64,000 nt of DNA, from NCBI RefSeq assembly GCF_029227915.1, contig NC_079877.1, positions 62,001 through 126,000 on the forward strand, given 5' to 3'. Shown here in pieces: positions 37,301 to 50,600 of the stretch. The position numbers and the translations under genes were made by a program. Origin of the DNA: Hydractinia symbiolongicarpus. Its lineage: Eukaryota; Cnidaria; Hydrozoa; Anthoathecata; Hydractiniidae. Under the pieces are notes generated by a model. The model did no database searches. It saw only the letters and a list, made by a program, of their open reading frames with translations, and had not been told where the DNA came from. Numbering within the stretch: position 1 is the stretch's first letter; each line of letters starts with the position of its first letter.

Positions 37301-40300
37301 ACTTGCAGTTTTCAAAAATGTTTTCATTTTTGATGAGACGCTGAATAAAAGAAGTTTAATCGCCGGCAAACGAAAACCCGCGAATTCCAGTAAATCCCGG
37401 ACTCGGCCCGTACATTCAAAAGTATACAAAGAAAATACCCAGGAAGTAAACTCATTTCCCGAACGATTTTTTAAATTATTTTTTCACCACTAATACGCGT
37501 GAGACTTGTAGTTTTCAGGAATGTTTTCATTTTTGATGAGAAGCTGAATAAAAGAAGTTTAATCGCCGGCAAACGAAAACCCGCGATTTCCCGTAAATCC
37601 CGGACTCGGCCCGTATAGTCAAAAGTATACAAAGAAAGTACCCAGGGAGTAAATTCATTTCCCGAACGATTTTTTAAATTATTTTTTCACCACTAAAACG
37701 CATGAGACTTGTAGTTTTCAAAAATGTTTTCATTTTTGATAGGACGCTGAAAAAAAGAAGTTTAATCGCCGGCGCACGAAAATCCGCGATTTCCTGTTAA
37801 TCCCGGACTTGGCCGTATAGTCAAATGTATACAAAGAAAGTACCCTGTGAGTAAACTCATTTCCCGAACGATTTTTTAAATTATTTTTTCACCACTAAAA
37901 CGCATGAGACTTGTAGTTTTCAAAAATGTTTTCATTTTTGATGAGACGCTGAATAAAAGAAGTTTAATCGACGGCAAACAAAAAACCGCGATTTCCCGTA
38001 AATCCCGTGCTTGGCTCGTATAGTCGAGTATATACAAATAAAGTACCCTGTGAGTAAAATCATTTCCAGAACGATTTTTTAAATTATTTTTTCACCACTA
38101 AAACGCATGAGACTTGCAGTTTTCAAAAATGTTTTCATTTTTGATGAGACGCTGAATAAAAGAAGTTTAATCGCCGGCAAACGAAAACCCGCGAATTCCC
38201 GTAAATCCCGTGCTTGGCTCGTATAGTCGAGTATATACAAATAAAGTACCCTGTGAGTAAAGTCATTTCCAGAACGATTTTTTAAATTATTTTCTCACCA
38301 CTAAAACGCATGAGACTTGCAGTTTTCAAAAATGTTTTCATTTTTGATGAGACGCTGAATAAAAGAAGTTTAATCACCGGCAAACGAAAACCCGCGAATT
38401 CCAGTAAATCCCGGACTCGGCCCGTACATTCAAAAGTATACAAAAAAAATACCCAGGGAGTAAACTCATTTCCCGAACGATTTTTTAAATTATTTTTTCA
38501 CCACTAATACGCGTGAGACTTGTAGTTTTCAGGAATGTTTTCATTTTTAATGAGAAGATGAATAAAAGAAGTTTAATCGCCGGCAAACGAAAACCCGCGA
38601 TTTCCCGTAAATCCCGTGCTTGGCCCGTATAGTCGAGTATATACAAAGAAAGTACCCTGTGAGTAATCTCATTTCCAGAACGATTTTTTAAATTATCTTT
38701 TCACCACTAAAACGCATGAGACTTGTAGTTTTCAAAAATGTTTTCATTTTTGATGAGACGCGGAATAAAAGAAGTTTAATCGCCGGCAAACGAAAACCCG
38801 CGATTTCCCGTAAATCCCGTGCTTGGCCCGTATAGTCGAGTATATACAAAGAAAGTACCCTGTGAGGAAACTCATTTCCAGAACGATTTTTTAAATTATC
38901 TTTTCACCACTAAAACGCAAGAGACTTGTAGTTTTCAAAAATGTTTTCATTTTTGATGAAACGCTGATTAAAAGATGTTTAATCGCCGGCAAACGAAAAC
39001 CCGCGATTTCCCGTAAATCCCGTGCTTGGCTCGTATAGTCGAGTATATACAAAGAAAATACCCTGTGAGTAAACTCATTTCCAGAACGACTTTTTAAATT
39101 ATTTTTCACCACTAAAACGCATGAGACTTGTAGTTTTCAAAAATGTTTTCATTTTTGATGAGACGCGGAATAAAAGAAGTTTAATTGCCGGCAAACGAAA
39201 ACCTGCGATTTCCCGTAAATCCCGTGCTTGGCTCGTATAGTCGAGTATATACAAAGAAAGTACCCTGCGAGTAAACTCCATTCCAGAACGACTTTTTAAA
39301 TTATTTTTCACCACTAAAACGCATGAGACTTGTAGTTTTCAAAAATGTTTTCACTTTTGATGAGACGCTAAATAAAAGAAGTTTAATCGCCGGCAAACGA
39401 AAACCCGCGAATTCCTGTAAATCCCGGACTCGGCCCGTACAGTCAAAAGTATGCAAAGAAAATACCAAGGGAGTAAACTCATTTCTCGAACGATTTTTTA
39501 AATTATTTTTTCACCACTTAAACGTATGAGACTTGAAGTTTTCAAAAATGTTTTCATTTTTGATGAGACGCTGAGTAAAAGAAGTTTAATCGCCGGCAAA
39601 CAAAAACCCGCGAATTCCCGTAAATCCCGGACTCGGCCCGTATAGTGGAATGTATACAAAGAAAGTACCCTGTGAGTAAACACATTTCCCGAACGATTTT
39701 TTAAATTATTTTTTTACCACTAAAACGCATGAGACTTGTAGTTTTCAAAAATGTTTTCATTTTTGATGAAACGCTGAATAAAAGAAGTTTAATCGCCGGC
39801 AAACGAAAACCCGCGATTTCCCGTAAATCCCGTGCTTGGCCCGTATAGTCGAGTATATACAAAGAAAGTACCCTGTGAGTAAACTCATTTCCAGAACGAT
39901 TTTTTAAATTATCTTTTCACCACTAAAATGCATGAGACTTGTAGTTTTCAAAAATGTTTTCATTTTTGATGAGACGCGAAATAAAAGAAGTTTAATCGCC
40001 GGCAAACGAAAACCCGCGATTTCCCGTAAATCCCGTGCTTGGCCCGTATAGTCGAGTATATACAAAGAAAGTACCCTGTGAGTAAACTCATTTCCAGAAC
40101 GATTTTTTAAATTATCTTTTCACCACTAAAACGCATGAGACTTGTAGTTTTCAAAAATGTTTTCATTTTTGATGAGACGCTGAATAAAAGAAATTTAATC
40201 GCCGGCAAACGAAAACCCGCGAATTTCCGTAAATCCCGGACTCGGCCCGTATAGTCAAAAGTATACAAAGAAAATACCCAGGGAGTAAACTCATTTCCAG

Positions 40301-40860
40301 ACCGATTTTTTAAATTATCTTTTCACCACTAAAACACATGAGACTTGTAGTTTTCAAAAATGTTTTCATTTTTGATGAGACGCGGAATAAAAGAACTTTA
40401 ATCGCCGGCAAACGAAAACCCGCGATTTCCCGTAAATCCCGTGCTTGGCCCGTATAGTCGAGTATATACAAAGAAAGTACCCTGTGAGTAAACTCATTTC
40501 CAGAACGATTTTTTAAATTATCTTTTCACCACTAAAACGCATGAGACTTGTAGTTTTCAAAAATGTTTTCATTTTTGATGAGACGCTGAATAAAAGAAAT
40601 TTAATCGCCGGCAAACGAAAACCCGCGAATTCCCGTAAATCCCGGACTCGGCCCGTATAGTCAAAAGTATACAAAGAAAATACCCAGGGAGTAAACTCAT
40701 TTCCAGAACGATTTTTTAAATTATCTTTTCACCACTAAAACGCATGAGACTTGTAGTTTTCCAAAATGTTTTCATTTTTGATGAGACGCTGAATAAAAGA
40801 AGTTTAATCGACGGCAAACGAAAACCCGCGATTTCCCGTAAATCCCGTGCTTGGCTCGTA

Positions 40861-40943
40861 TAGTCGAGTATATACAAATAAAGTACCCTGTGAGTAAAAT
40901 CATTTCCAGAACGATTTTTTAAATTATTTTTTCACCACTAAAA
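40861..40943 (+). repeat. 83-bp direct repeat flanking LINE copy 2, left side
   Basis: Copy of 31744-31826 at offset 9117 and identical to the right-hand flank 42879-42961. It was inherited through the 9.1-kb duplication, not made by a second insertion. Confidence 0.6.
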
Positions 40944-42694
40944 TTCGTGAAAAAGAACATATAGCAAATATAATAAATGATCATTTTGTTAATGTCACGA
41001 ATTCTTTGAATATTGATGGAATTCCGCACGAAAACTATAACGATAATAAAAACGATATTGAAAACGTCATCAAGAATTACGAACAGCATCCAAGTATAAT
41101 ATGGATAAAGAAACATGTTACCACTACCAACAAAATGAGCTTCAAATCAATTGAAATTGACATCATGAAAAAGTATATTGGTAACCTAAAAGAAAACAAA
41201 TCTGGTCCCAAAGGAGCAATTCCACCATGTTTCCTCAAATATTACGCCGATGTATACGGAGAACATATCAACAAGCTGTTTGAGAAATCTATTGTCGATG
41301 AAGTTTTCCCTGGAGCAATGAAATTGGCTGATATTTGTCCACTATTTAAAAACGGAGATCGTTCATTAAAATTGAATTATCGTCCTGTTAGTAAATTGAG
41401 CAGTGCGTCAAAAATTTTTGAACGTATTATGTTTGATCAGATTTATGAATTTATTGATAGTAAATTATCACCTCTTTTGTCAGGTTTTCGAAAGGGTTTT
41501 AGCAGCCAGCATGTTTTGCTTCACATGATAGAATCGTGGCGAAAAGATCTTGATAAAGGGAATGCTGTAGGGGCGCTATTGATGGATTTGAGTAAAGCAT
41601 TTGATTGTGTGGATCATAATCTGTTAATAGCGAAACTACATGCATATGGTTTCTCAAAAAGTGCTTTAGGTCTTTTAAGGAGTTATCTCACCAATCGGTT
41701 CCAAAGAGTCGGAATTGATGGCTATTTCAGCTTGTGGAAAGAAATTATTAGTGGTGTCCCACAAGGTTCGATTCTGGGTCCACTTTTATTCAATATTTAT
41801 ATAAATGATTTAATGTTTATTTTTAATGATAGAGCTGATGTCAAAATTTGTAATTACGCAGATGACAATACACTTTATACATATGGAAAACAATTTGAGG
41901 AGATAAAGTTATGTTTAGAAAGTGCTTTTTCAACTGTTAGCACATGGTTTTCCAATAATGGGCTTCAGTTAAATTCTGAGAAGTGCAAACTGCTCATTCT
42001 GGGAAAATCAAAAAACGAAAACTTTGTTACTTTAAATTTGAAAAATAATATATTACAAGAGTCTCCATACGTAAAGTTGTTGGGTATAATTCTGGACAAT
42101 CAGCTTTCTTTCCGGCAACATGTTCTTCCATTATGTAAGAAGGCAAATGCCAAGATCAATGCCCTAAAACGTATATCACCATATATGTCTAATTATAAGC
42201 GAAATGTTATTGCTAATTCATTTATTTCTAGCATATTTAATTACTGCCCTCTTATATGGGGATTTTCAAGTAGAGATCTACTACATAAAGTTAATAGCAT
42301 TCATAGTAGAGCAAATAGACTTTTATGCGACAGAATTGAAAATGAATGCAGAATCAGTATTCATGAAAAGTTCTGCCGAAAATTGTTAAAGGAGGTTTTT
42401 AAAACAAAAATGAAACAGAATCCATCCTATATGAATGATGTTTTTGTATTCAAAAACACAGCATATAGTTTCCGTGCATCAAGTTCTCTTGAAAGGTGCA
42501 GAACTCGCACCACAAAGCATGGTCTATTAAGCGTATCTTATATTGCTTCTAAATTATGGGAGAAGCTTCCAAACTCTGTCCGAAATGCCCCTTCGTTGTC
42601 TTTATTCCATCACGGGCTAAACAACATTCCGTTTATTCAGTGCAGTTGTCGTCTCTGTGCCACATATATTTGTAACGTAGGATATACGAATTAG
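40943..42694 (+). CDS. LINE ORF2 fragment: reverse transcriptase domain, 5'-truncated, copy 2
   Basis: A 583-codon frame. The 562 residues from the TTG codon at 41006 to the end are identical to those of copy 1, and the stop TAG is the same. The RT motifs (MDLSKAFD, SGVPQGSILGP, YADD) and the C-terminal Cys cluster are intact; the endonuclease is missing. There is no native start codon; the first in-frame ATG is at 41135. Complete identity with copy 1 reflects the age of the 9.1-kb duplication, not selection. Expression and function are unknown. Confidence 0.9.
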   Translation: MREKEHIANIINDHFVNVTNSLNIDGIPHENYNDNKNDIENVIKNYEQHPSIIWIKKHVTTTNKMSFKSIEIDIMKKYIGNLKENKSGPKGAIPPCFLKYYADVYGEHINKLFEKSIVDEVFPGAMKLADICPLFKNGDRSLKLNYRPVSKLSSASKIFERIMFDQIYEFIDSKLSPLLSGFRKGFSSQHVLLHMIESWRKDLDKGNAVGALLMDLSKAFDCVDHNLLIAKLHAYGFSKSALGLLRSYLTNRFQRVGIDGYFSLWKEIISGVPQGSILGPLLFNIYINDLMFIFNDRADVKICNYADDNTLYTYGKQFEEIKLCLESAFSTVSTWFSNNGLQLNSEKCKLLILGKSKNENFVTLNLKNNILQESPYVKLLGIILDNQLSFRQHVLPLCKKANAKINALKRISPYMSNYKRNVIANSFISSIFNYCPLIWGFSSRDLLHKVNSIHSRANRLLCDRIENECRISIHEKFCRKLLKEVFKTKMKQNPSYMNDVFVFKNTAYSFRASSSLERCRTRTTKHGLLSVSYIASKLWEKLPNSVRNAPSLSLFHHGLNNIPFIQCSCRLCATYICNVGYTN

Positions 42695-42878
42695 CTTCTT
42701 ATTATTATAATATAAATCTCCTATTTTTTTTAAAACTTTATTTTAGGACAGTCGATTTTAATTAGCCCAAGGCTAACAAATTTTTTTTTTTTTTTTAATT
42801 AATGTATCTAGCATGTTTTATTGTATATTGTATATCGACTTTAAAGAAAGAATAAATAAATAAATAAATAAATAAATA
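40944..42878 (+). mobile_element. 5'-truncated non-LTR retrotransposon (LINE), copy 2
   Basis: Same element as at 31827-33760, with identical 5' truncation point, identical flanks and identical AATA7 tail. The one length difference I found is T16 instead of T15 in the 3' UTR. Two independent insertions would not share the truncation point and the same satellite variants for kilobases on each side, so this copy arose by segmental duplication. Confidence 0.92.
42695..42878 (+). other. LINE 3' UTR and (AATA)7 tail, copy 2
   Basis: Counterpart of 33578-33760, with the T16 run at 42781-42796 and the 28-bp AATA tail at 42851-42878. Satellite resumes at 42879. Confidence 0.85.
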
Positions 42879-42961
42879 TAGTCGAGTATATACAAATAAA
42901 GTACCCTGTGAGTAAAATCATTTCCAGAACGATTTTTTAAATTATTTTTTCACCACTAAAA
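42879..42961 (+). repeat. 83-bp direct repeat flanking LINE copy 2, right side
   Basis: Identical to 40861-40943, and to both flanks of copy 1. Normal satellite continues with CGCATGAGACTTGCAG. Confidence 0.6.
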
Positions 42962-43506
42962 CGCATGAGACTTGCAGTTTTCAAAAAGGTTTTCATTTTT
43001 GATGAGACGCTGAATAAAAGAAGTTTAATCGCCGGCAAACGAAAACCCGCGAATTCCCGTAAATCCCGGACTCGGCCCGTACATTCAAAAGTATACAAAG
43101 AAAACACCCAGGGAGTAAACTCATTTCCCGAACGATTTTTTAAATTATTTTTTCACCACTAATACGCGTGAGACTTGTAGTTTTCAGGAATGTTTTCATT
43201 TTTGATGAGAAGCTGAATAAAAGAAGTTTAATCGCCGGCAAACGAAAACCCGCGATTTCCAGTAAATTCCGGGCTTAGCCCGTATAGTCGAATGTATACA
43301 AAGAAAGTACCCTGTGAGTAAACTCATTTCCCGAACGATTTTTTAAATTATTTTTTCACCACTAAAAACGCATGAGACTTGTAGTTTTCAGGAATGCTTT
43401 CATTTTTGATGAGACGCGTAATTGAAGAAGTTTAATCGACGGCAAACGAAAACCCGCGATTTCCCGTAAATCCCGTGCTTGGCTCGTATAGTCGAGTATA
43501 TACAAA

Positions 43507-46500
43507 GAAAATACCCTGTGAGTAAACTCATTTCCAGAACGACTTTTTAAATTATTTTTCACCACTAAAACGCATGAGACTTGTAGTTTTCAAAAATGTT
43601 TTCACTTTTGATGAGACGCTGAATAAAAGAAGTTTAATCGGCCCGTATAGTGGAATGTACACAAAGAAAGTACCCTGTGAGTAAACACATTTCCCGAACG
43701 ATTTTTTGAATTATTTTTTTACCACTAAAACGCATGAGACTTGTAGTTTTTAAAAATGTTTTCATTTTTGATGAAACGCTGAATAAAAGAAGTTTAATCG
43801 CCGGCAAACGAAAACCCGCGATTTCCCGTGAATCCCGTGCTTGGCCCGTATAGTCGAGTATATACAAAGAAAGTACCCTGTGAGTAAACTCATTTCCAGA
43901 ACGATTTTTTAAATTATGTTTTCACCACTAAAACGCATAAGACTTGTAGTTTTCAAAAATGTTTTCATTTTTGATGAGACGCAGAATAAAAGAAGTTTAA
44001 TTGCCGGCAAACGAAAACCCGCGATTTCCAGTAAATTCCGGGCTTAGCCCGTATAGTCGAATGTATACAAAGAAAGTACCCTGTGAGTAAACTCATTTCC
44101 CGAACGATTTTTTAAATTATTTTTTCACCACTAAAACGCATGAGACTTGTAGTTTTCAAAAATGTTTTCATTTTTGATGAGACGCTGAAAAAAAGAAGTT
44201 TAATCGCCGGCAAACGAAAACCCGCGATTTCCCGTAAATCCCGTGCTTGGCTCGTATAGTCGAGTATATACAAAGAAAGTACCCTGTGAGTAAACTCATT
44301 TCCAGAACGACTTTTTAAATTATTTTTCACCACTAAAACGCATGAGACTTGTAGTTTTCAAAAATGTTTTCACTTTTGATGAGACGCTGAATAAAAGAAG
44401 TTTAATCGGCCCGTATAGTGGAATGTACACAAAGAAAGTACCCTGTGAGTAAACACATTTCCCGAACGATTTTTTAAATTATTTTTTTACCACTAAAACG
44501 CATGAGACTTGTAGTTTTCAAAAATGTTTTCATTTTTGATGAAACGCTGAATAAAAGAAGTTTAATCGCCGGCAAACGAAAACCCGCGATATCCCGTAAA
44601 TCCCGTGCTTTGCCCGTATAGTCAAGTATATACAAAGAAAGTACCCTGTGAGTAAACTCATTTCCAAAACGATTTTTTAAATTATCTTTTCACCACTAAA
44701 ACGCATGAGACTTTTAGTTTTCAAAAATGTTTTCATTTTTGATGAGACGCGGAATAAAAGAAGTTTAATCGCCGGCAAACGAAAACCTGCGATTTCCCGT
44801 AAATCCCGTGCTTGGCTCGTATAGTTGAGTATATACAAAGAAAGTACCCTGTGAGTAAACTCATTTCCAGAACGACTTTTTATATTATTTTTCACCACTA
44901 AAACGCATGAGACTTGTAGTTTTCAAAAATGTTTTCACTTTTGATGAGACGCTGAATAAAAGAAGTTTAATCGGCCCGTATAGTGGAATGTACACAAAGA
45001 AAGTACCCTGTGAGTAAACACATTTCCCGAACGATTTTTTAAATTATTTTTTTACCACTAAAACGCATGAAACTTGTAGTTTTCAAAAATGTTTTTATTT
45101 TTGATGAGACGCGGAATAAAAGAAGTTTAATCGCCGGCAAACGAAAACCTGCGATTTCCCGTAAATCCCGTGCTTGGCTCGTATAGTTGAGTATATACAA
45201 AGAAAGTACCCTGTGAGTAAACTCATTTCCAGAACGACTTTTTAAATTAGTTTTCACCACTAAAACGCATGAGACTTGTAGTTTTCAAAAATGTTTTCAC
45301 TTTTGATGAGACGCTGAATAAAAGAAGTTTAATCGCCGGCAAACGAAAACCTGCGATTTCCCGTAAATCCCGTGCTTGGCTCGTATAGTTGAGTATATAC
45401 AAAGAAAGTACCCTGTGAGTAAACTCATTTCCAGAACGACTTTTTAAATTAGTTTTCACCACTAAAACGCATGAGACTTGTAGTTTTCAAAAATGTTTTC
45501 ACTTTTGATGAGACGCTGAATAAAAGAAGTTTAATCGCCGGCAAACGAAAACCCGCGAATTCCCGTAAATCCCGGACTCGGCCCGTACAGTCAAAAGTAT
45601 ACAAAGAAAATACCCAGGGAGTAAACTCATTTCACGAACGATTTTTTAAATTATTTTTTCACCACTTGAACGTATGAGACTTGTAGTTTTCTAAAATGTT
45701 TTCATTTTTGATGAGACGCTGAGTAAAAGAAGTTTAATCGCCTGCAAACGAAAACCCGCGAATTCCCGTAAATCCCGGACTCGGCCCGTATAGTGGAATG
45801 TATACAAAGAAAGTACCCTGTGAGTAAACACATTTCCCGAACGATTTTTTAAATTATTTTTTTACCACTAAAACGCATGAGACTTGTAGTTTTCAAAAAT
45901 GTTTTCATTTTTGATGAAACGCTGAATAAAAGAAGTTTAATCGCCGGCAAACGAAAACCCGCGATTTCCCGTTAATCCCGTGCTTGGCCCGTATAGTCGA
46001 GTATATACAAAGAAAGTACCCTGTGAGTAAACTCATTTCCAGAACGATTTCTTAAATTATCTTTTCACCACTAAAACGCATGAGACTTGTAGTTTTCAAA
46101 AATGTTTTCATTTTTGATGAGACGCGGAATAAAAGAAGTTTAATCGCCGGCAAACGAAAACCCGCGATTTCCCGTAAATCCCGTGCTTGGCCCGTATAGT
46201 CGAGTATATACAAAGAAAGTACCCTGTGAGTAAACTCATTTCCAGAACGATTTTTTAAATTATCTTTTCACCACTAAAACGCATGAGACTTGTAGTTTTC
46301 AAAAATGTTTTCATTTTTGATGAGACGCTGAATAAAAGAAATTTAATCGCCGGCAAACGAAAACCCGCGAATTCCCGTAAATCCCGGACTCGGCCCGTAT
46401 AATCAAAAGTATACAAAGAAAGTACCCAGGGAGTAAATTCATTTCCCGAACGATTTTTTAAATTATTTTTTCACCACTAAAACGCATGAGACTTGTAGTT

Positions 46501-47680
46501 TTCAGGAATGCTTTCATTTTTGATGAGACGCTTAATTGAAGAAGTTTAATCACCGGCAAACGAAAACCCGCGATTTCCCGTAAATCCCGGACTTGGCGGT
46601 ATAGTCGAATGTATACAAAGAAAGTACCCTGTGAGTAAACTCATTTCCCGAACGATTTTTTAAATTATTTTTTCACCACTAAAACGCATGAGACTTGTAG
46701 TTTTCAAAAATGTTTTCATTTTTGATGAGACTCTGAATAAAAGAAGTTTAATCGACGGCAAACGAAAACCCGCGATTTCCCGTAAATCCCGTGCTAGGCT
46801 CGTATAGTCGAGTATATACAAATAAAGTACCCTGTGAGTAAAATTATTTCCAGAACGATTTCTTAAATTATTTTTTCACCACTAAAACGCATGAGACTTG
46901 CAGTTTTCAAAAATGTTTTCATTTTTGATGAGACGCTGAATAAAAGAAGTTTAATCGCCGGCAAACGAAAACCCGCGAATTCCCGTAAATCCCGGACTCG
47001 GCCCGTACATTCAAAAGTATACAAAGAAAATACAGGGAGTAAACTCATTTCCCGAAAGATTTTTTAAATTATTTTTTCACCACTAATACGCGGGAGACTT
47101 GTAGTTTTCAGGAATGTTTTCATTTTTGATGAGAAGCTGAATAAAAGAAGCTTAATCGCCGACAAACGAAAACCCGCGATTTCCAGTAAATTCCGGGCTT
47201 AGCCCGTATAGTCGAATGTATACAAAGAAAGTACCCTGTGAGTAAACTCATTTCCCGAACGATTTTTTAAATTATTTTTTCACCACTAAAACGCATGAGA
47301 CTTGTAGTTTTCAAAAATGTTTTCATTTTTGATGAGACGCTGAATAAGAGAAGTTTAATCGCCGGCAAACGAAAACCCGCGATTTCCCGTAAATCCCGTG
47401 CTTGGCTCGTATAGTCGAGTATATACAAAGAAAGTACCCTGTGAGTAAACTCATTTCCAGAACGATTTTTTAAATTATTTTTTCACCACTAAAACGCATG
47501 AGACTTGTAGTTTTCAGGAATGTTTTCATTTTTGATGAGACGCTTAATAAATGAAGTTTAATCGTCGGCAAACGAAAACCCGCGATTTCCCGTAAATCCC
47601 GGGCTTGGCCCGTATAGTCGAATGTATACAAAGAAAGTACCCTGTGAGTAAACTCATTTTTCGAACGATTTTTTAAATTA
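43507..47680 (+). repeat. Satellite block with compound units containing 160-bp monomers
   Basis: Three 160-bp monomers begin at 43571, 44339 and 44904, spaced 768 and 565 bp. The 565-bp unit is one 160-bp, one 203-bp and one 202-bp monomer. Right of 45064 the block has a near-tandem 208-bp spaced pair at 45039 and 45247, then ordinary 203-bp monomers. One monomer at 46863 lacks 3 bp (AATACAGGGAG for AATACCCAGGGAG). About 43995-46500 recurs, with monomers gained and lost, at 61145-62900. No gene is visible. Confidence 0.8.
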
Positions 47681-50600
47681 TTCTTTCACCACTAAAACGT
47701 ATGAGACTTGTAGTTTTCAAAAATGTTTTCATTTTTGATGAGACGCTGAATAAAAAAAGTTTAATCGCCGGTAAACGAAAACCCGCGAATTCCCGTAAAT
47801 CCCGGACTCGGCCCGTATAGTCAAAAGTATACAAAGGAAATACCCAGGGAGTAAACTCATTTTCCGAACGATTTTTTAACTTATTTTTTCACCAATTCAA
47901 CGTATGAGAACTGTAGTTTTCAAGAATGTTTTCATTTTTGATGAGACGCTGAATAAAAGAAGTTTAATCGCCGGCAAACGAAAACCCGCGAATTCCCGTA
48001 AATCCCGGACTTGGCCGTATAGTCGAATGTATACAAAGAAAGTACCCTGTGAGTAAACTCATTTCCCGAACGATTTTTTCAACTATTTTTTCACCACTAA
48101 AACGCATGAGACTTGTAGTTTTCAAAAATGTTTTCATTTTTGATGAGACGCTGAATAAAAGAAGTTTAATCGCCGGCAAACGAAAACCCGCGATTTCCCG
48201 TAAATCCCGTGCTTGGCTCGTATAGTCGAGTATATACAAAGAAAGTACCCTGTGAGTAAAATCATTTCCAGAACGATTTTTTAAATTATTTTTCACCACT
48301 AAAACGCATGAGACTTGCAGTTTTCAAAAATGTTTTCATTTTTGATGAGACGCTGAATAAAAGAAGTTTAATCGCCGGCAAACGAAAACCCGCGAATTCC
48401 CGTAAATCCGGGACTCGGCCCGTACAGTCAAAAGTATACAAGGAAAATACCCAGGGAGTAAACTCATTTCCCGAACGATTTTTTAAATTATTTTTTCACC
48501 ACTAAAACGCATGAGACTTGTAGTTTTCAGGAATGTTTTCATTTTTGATGAGACGCTTATTGAAAGAAGTTTAATCGTCGGCAAACGAAAACCCGCGATT
48601 TCCCGTTTATCCCGGGCTTGGCCCGTATAGTCGAATGTATACAAAGAAAGTACCCTGTGAGTAAACTCATTTCCCGAACGATTTTTTAAATTATTTTTTC
48701 ACCACTAAAACGTATGAGACTTGTAGTTTTCAAAAATGTTTTCATTTTTGATGAGACGCTGAATAAAAAAAGTTTAATCGCCGGCAAAGGAAAACCCGCG
48801 AATTCTCGTAAATCCCGGACTCGGCCGGTATAGTCAAAAGTATACAAAGGAAAAACCCAGGGAGTAAACTCATTTCCCGAACGATTTTTTAACTCATTTT
48901 TTCACCAATTAAACGTATGAGAACTGTAGTTTTCAAGAATGTTTTCATTTTTGATGAGACGCGGAATAAAAGAAGTTTAATCGCCGGCAAACGAAAACCC
49001 GCGAATTCCCGTAAATCCCGGACTTGGCCGTATAGTCGAATGTATACAAAGAAAGTACCCTGTGAGTAAACTCATTTTCCGAACGATTTTTTGAACTATT
49101 TTTTCACCAATAAAACGCATGAGACTTGTAGTTTTCAAAAATGTTTTCATTTTTGATGAGACGCTGAATAAAAGTAATTTAATCGCCGGCAAACGAAAAC
49201 CCGCGAATTCCCGTAAATCCCGGACTCGGCCCGTACATTCAAAAGTATACAAAGAAAGTACCCTGTGAGTAAACTCATTTTCCGAACGATTTTTTGAACT
49301 ATTTTTTCACCAATAAAACGCATGAGACTTGTAGTTTTCAAAAATGTTTTCATTTTTGATGAGACGCTGAATAAAAGTAATTTAATCGCCGGCAAACGAA
49401 AACCCGCGAATTCCCGTAAATCCCGGACTCGGCCCGTACATTCAAAAGTATACAAAGAAAATACCCAGGGAGTAAACTCATTTCCCGAAAGATTTTTTAA
49501 ATTATTTTTTCACCACTAATACGCGGGAGACTTGTAGTTTTCAGGAATGTTTTCATTTTTGATGAGAAGCTGAATAAAAGAAGCTTAATCGCCGACAAAC
49601 GAAAACCCGCGATTTCCAGTAAATTCCGGGTTTACTCCGTATAGTCGAATGTATACAAAGAAAGTACCCTGTGAGTAAACTTATTTCCCGAACGATTTTT
49701 TAAATTATTCTTTCACCACTAAAACGTATGAGACTTGTAGTTTTCAAAAATGTTTTCATTTTTGATGAGACGCTGAATAAAAAAAGTTTAATCGCCGGTA
49801 AACGAAAACCCGCGAATTCCCGTAAATCCCGGACTCGGCCCGTATAGTCAAAAGTATACAAAGGAAATACCCAGGGAGTAAACTCATTTTCCGAACGATT
49901 TTTTAACTTATTTTTTCACCAATTCAACGTATGAGACTTGTAGTTTTCAAAAATGTTTTCATTTTTGATGAGACGCTGAATAAAAAAAGTTTAATCGCCG
50001 GTAAACGAAAACCGGCGAATTCCCGTAAATCCCGGACTCGGCCCGTATAGTCAAAAGTATACAAAGGAAATACCCAGGGAGTAAACTCATTTTCCGAACG
50101 ATTTTTTAACTTATTTTTTCACCAATTCAACGTATGAGAACTGTAGTTTTCAAGAATGTTTTCATTTTTGATGAGACGCTGAATAAAAGAAGTTTAATCG
50201 CCGGCAAACGAAAACCCGCGAATTCCCGTAAATCCCGGACTTGGCCGTATAGTCGAATGTATACAAAGAAAGTACCCTGTGAGTAAACTCATTTCCCGAA
50301 CGATTTTTTCAACTATTTTTTCACCACTAAAACGCATGAGACTTGTAGTTTTCAAAAATGTTTTCATTTTTGATGAGACGCTGAATAAAAGAAGTTTAAT
50401 CGCCGGCAAACGAAAACCCGCGATTTCCCGTAAATCCCGTGCTTGGCTCGTATAGTCGAGTATATACAAAGAAAGTACCCTGTGAGTAAAATCATTTCCA
50501 GAACGATTTTTTAAATTATTTTTCACCACTAAAACGCATGAGACTTGCAGTTTTTAAAAATGTTTTCATTTTTGATGAGACGCTGAATAAAAGAAGTTTA

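Larger units (their letters stand above)
34389..43506 (+). repeat. 9.1-kb duplicated segment, copy 2 (satellite plus LINE)
   Basis: This is the tandem partner of copy 1 and carries the same monomer order, the same 1014-bp HORs (36079-38507), the same 29.4-31.8 kb type satellite (38507-40943) and the same LINE insert. The join to copy 1 at about 34389 falls within a monomer, at the phase of the TATACAAATAAAGTACC segment. The state of the units around the join (35465 continues as 26348 does, not as 24523 does) suggests an unequal exchange between 1825-bp HOR units. Confidence 0.88.

Noticed and set aside
40944-42878. Second LINE copy as an independent insertion
   Set aside because: Same truncation point, same flanks and same satellite variants for kilobases show it was copied by the 9.1-kb duplication.
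47964-48299. Minus-strand frames of 61-122 codons across one or two monomers
   Set aside because: Their longer length comes from 202-bp monomers or the absence of a stop in some variants. The peptides are simply the reverse translation of the repeat.
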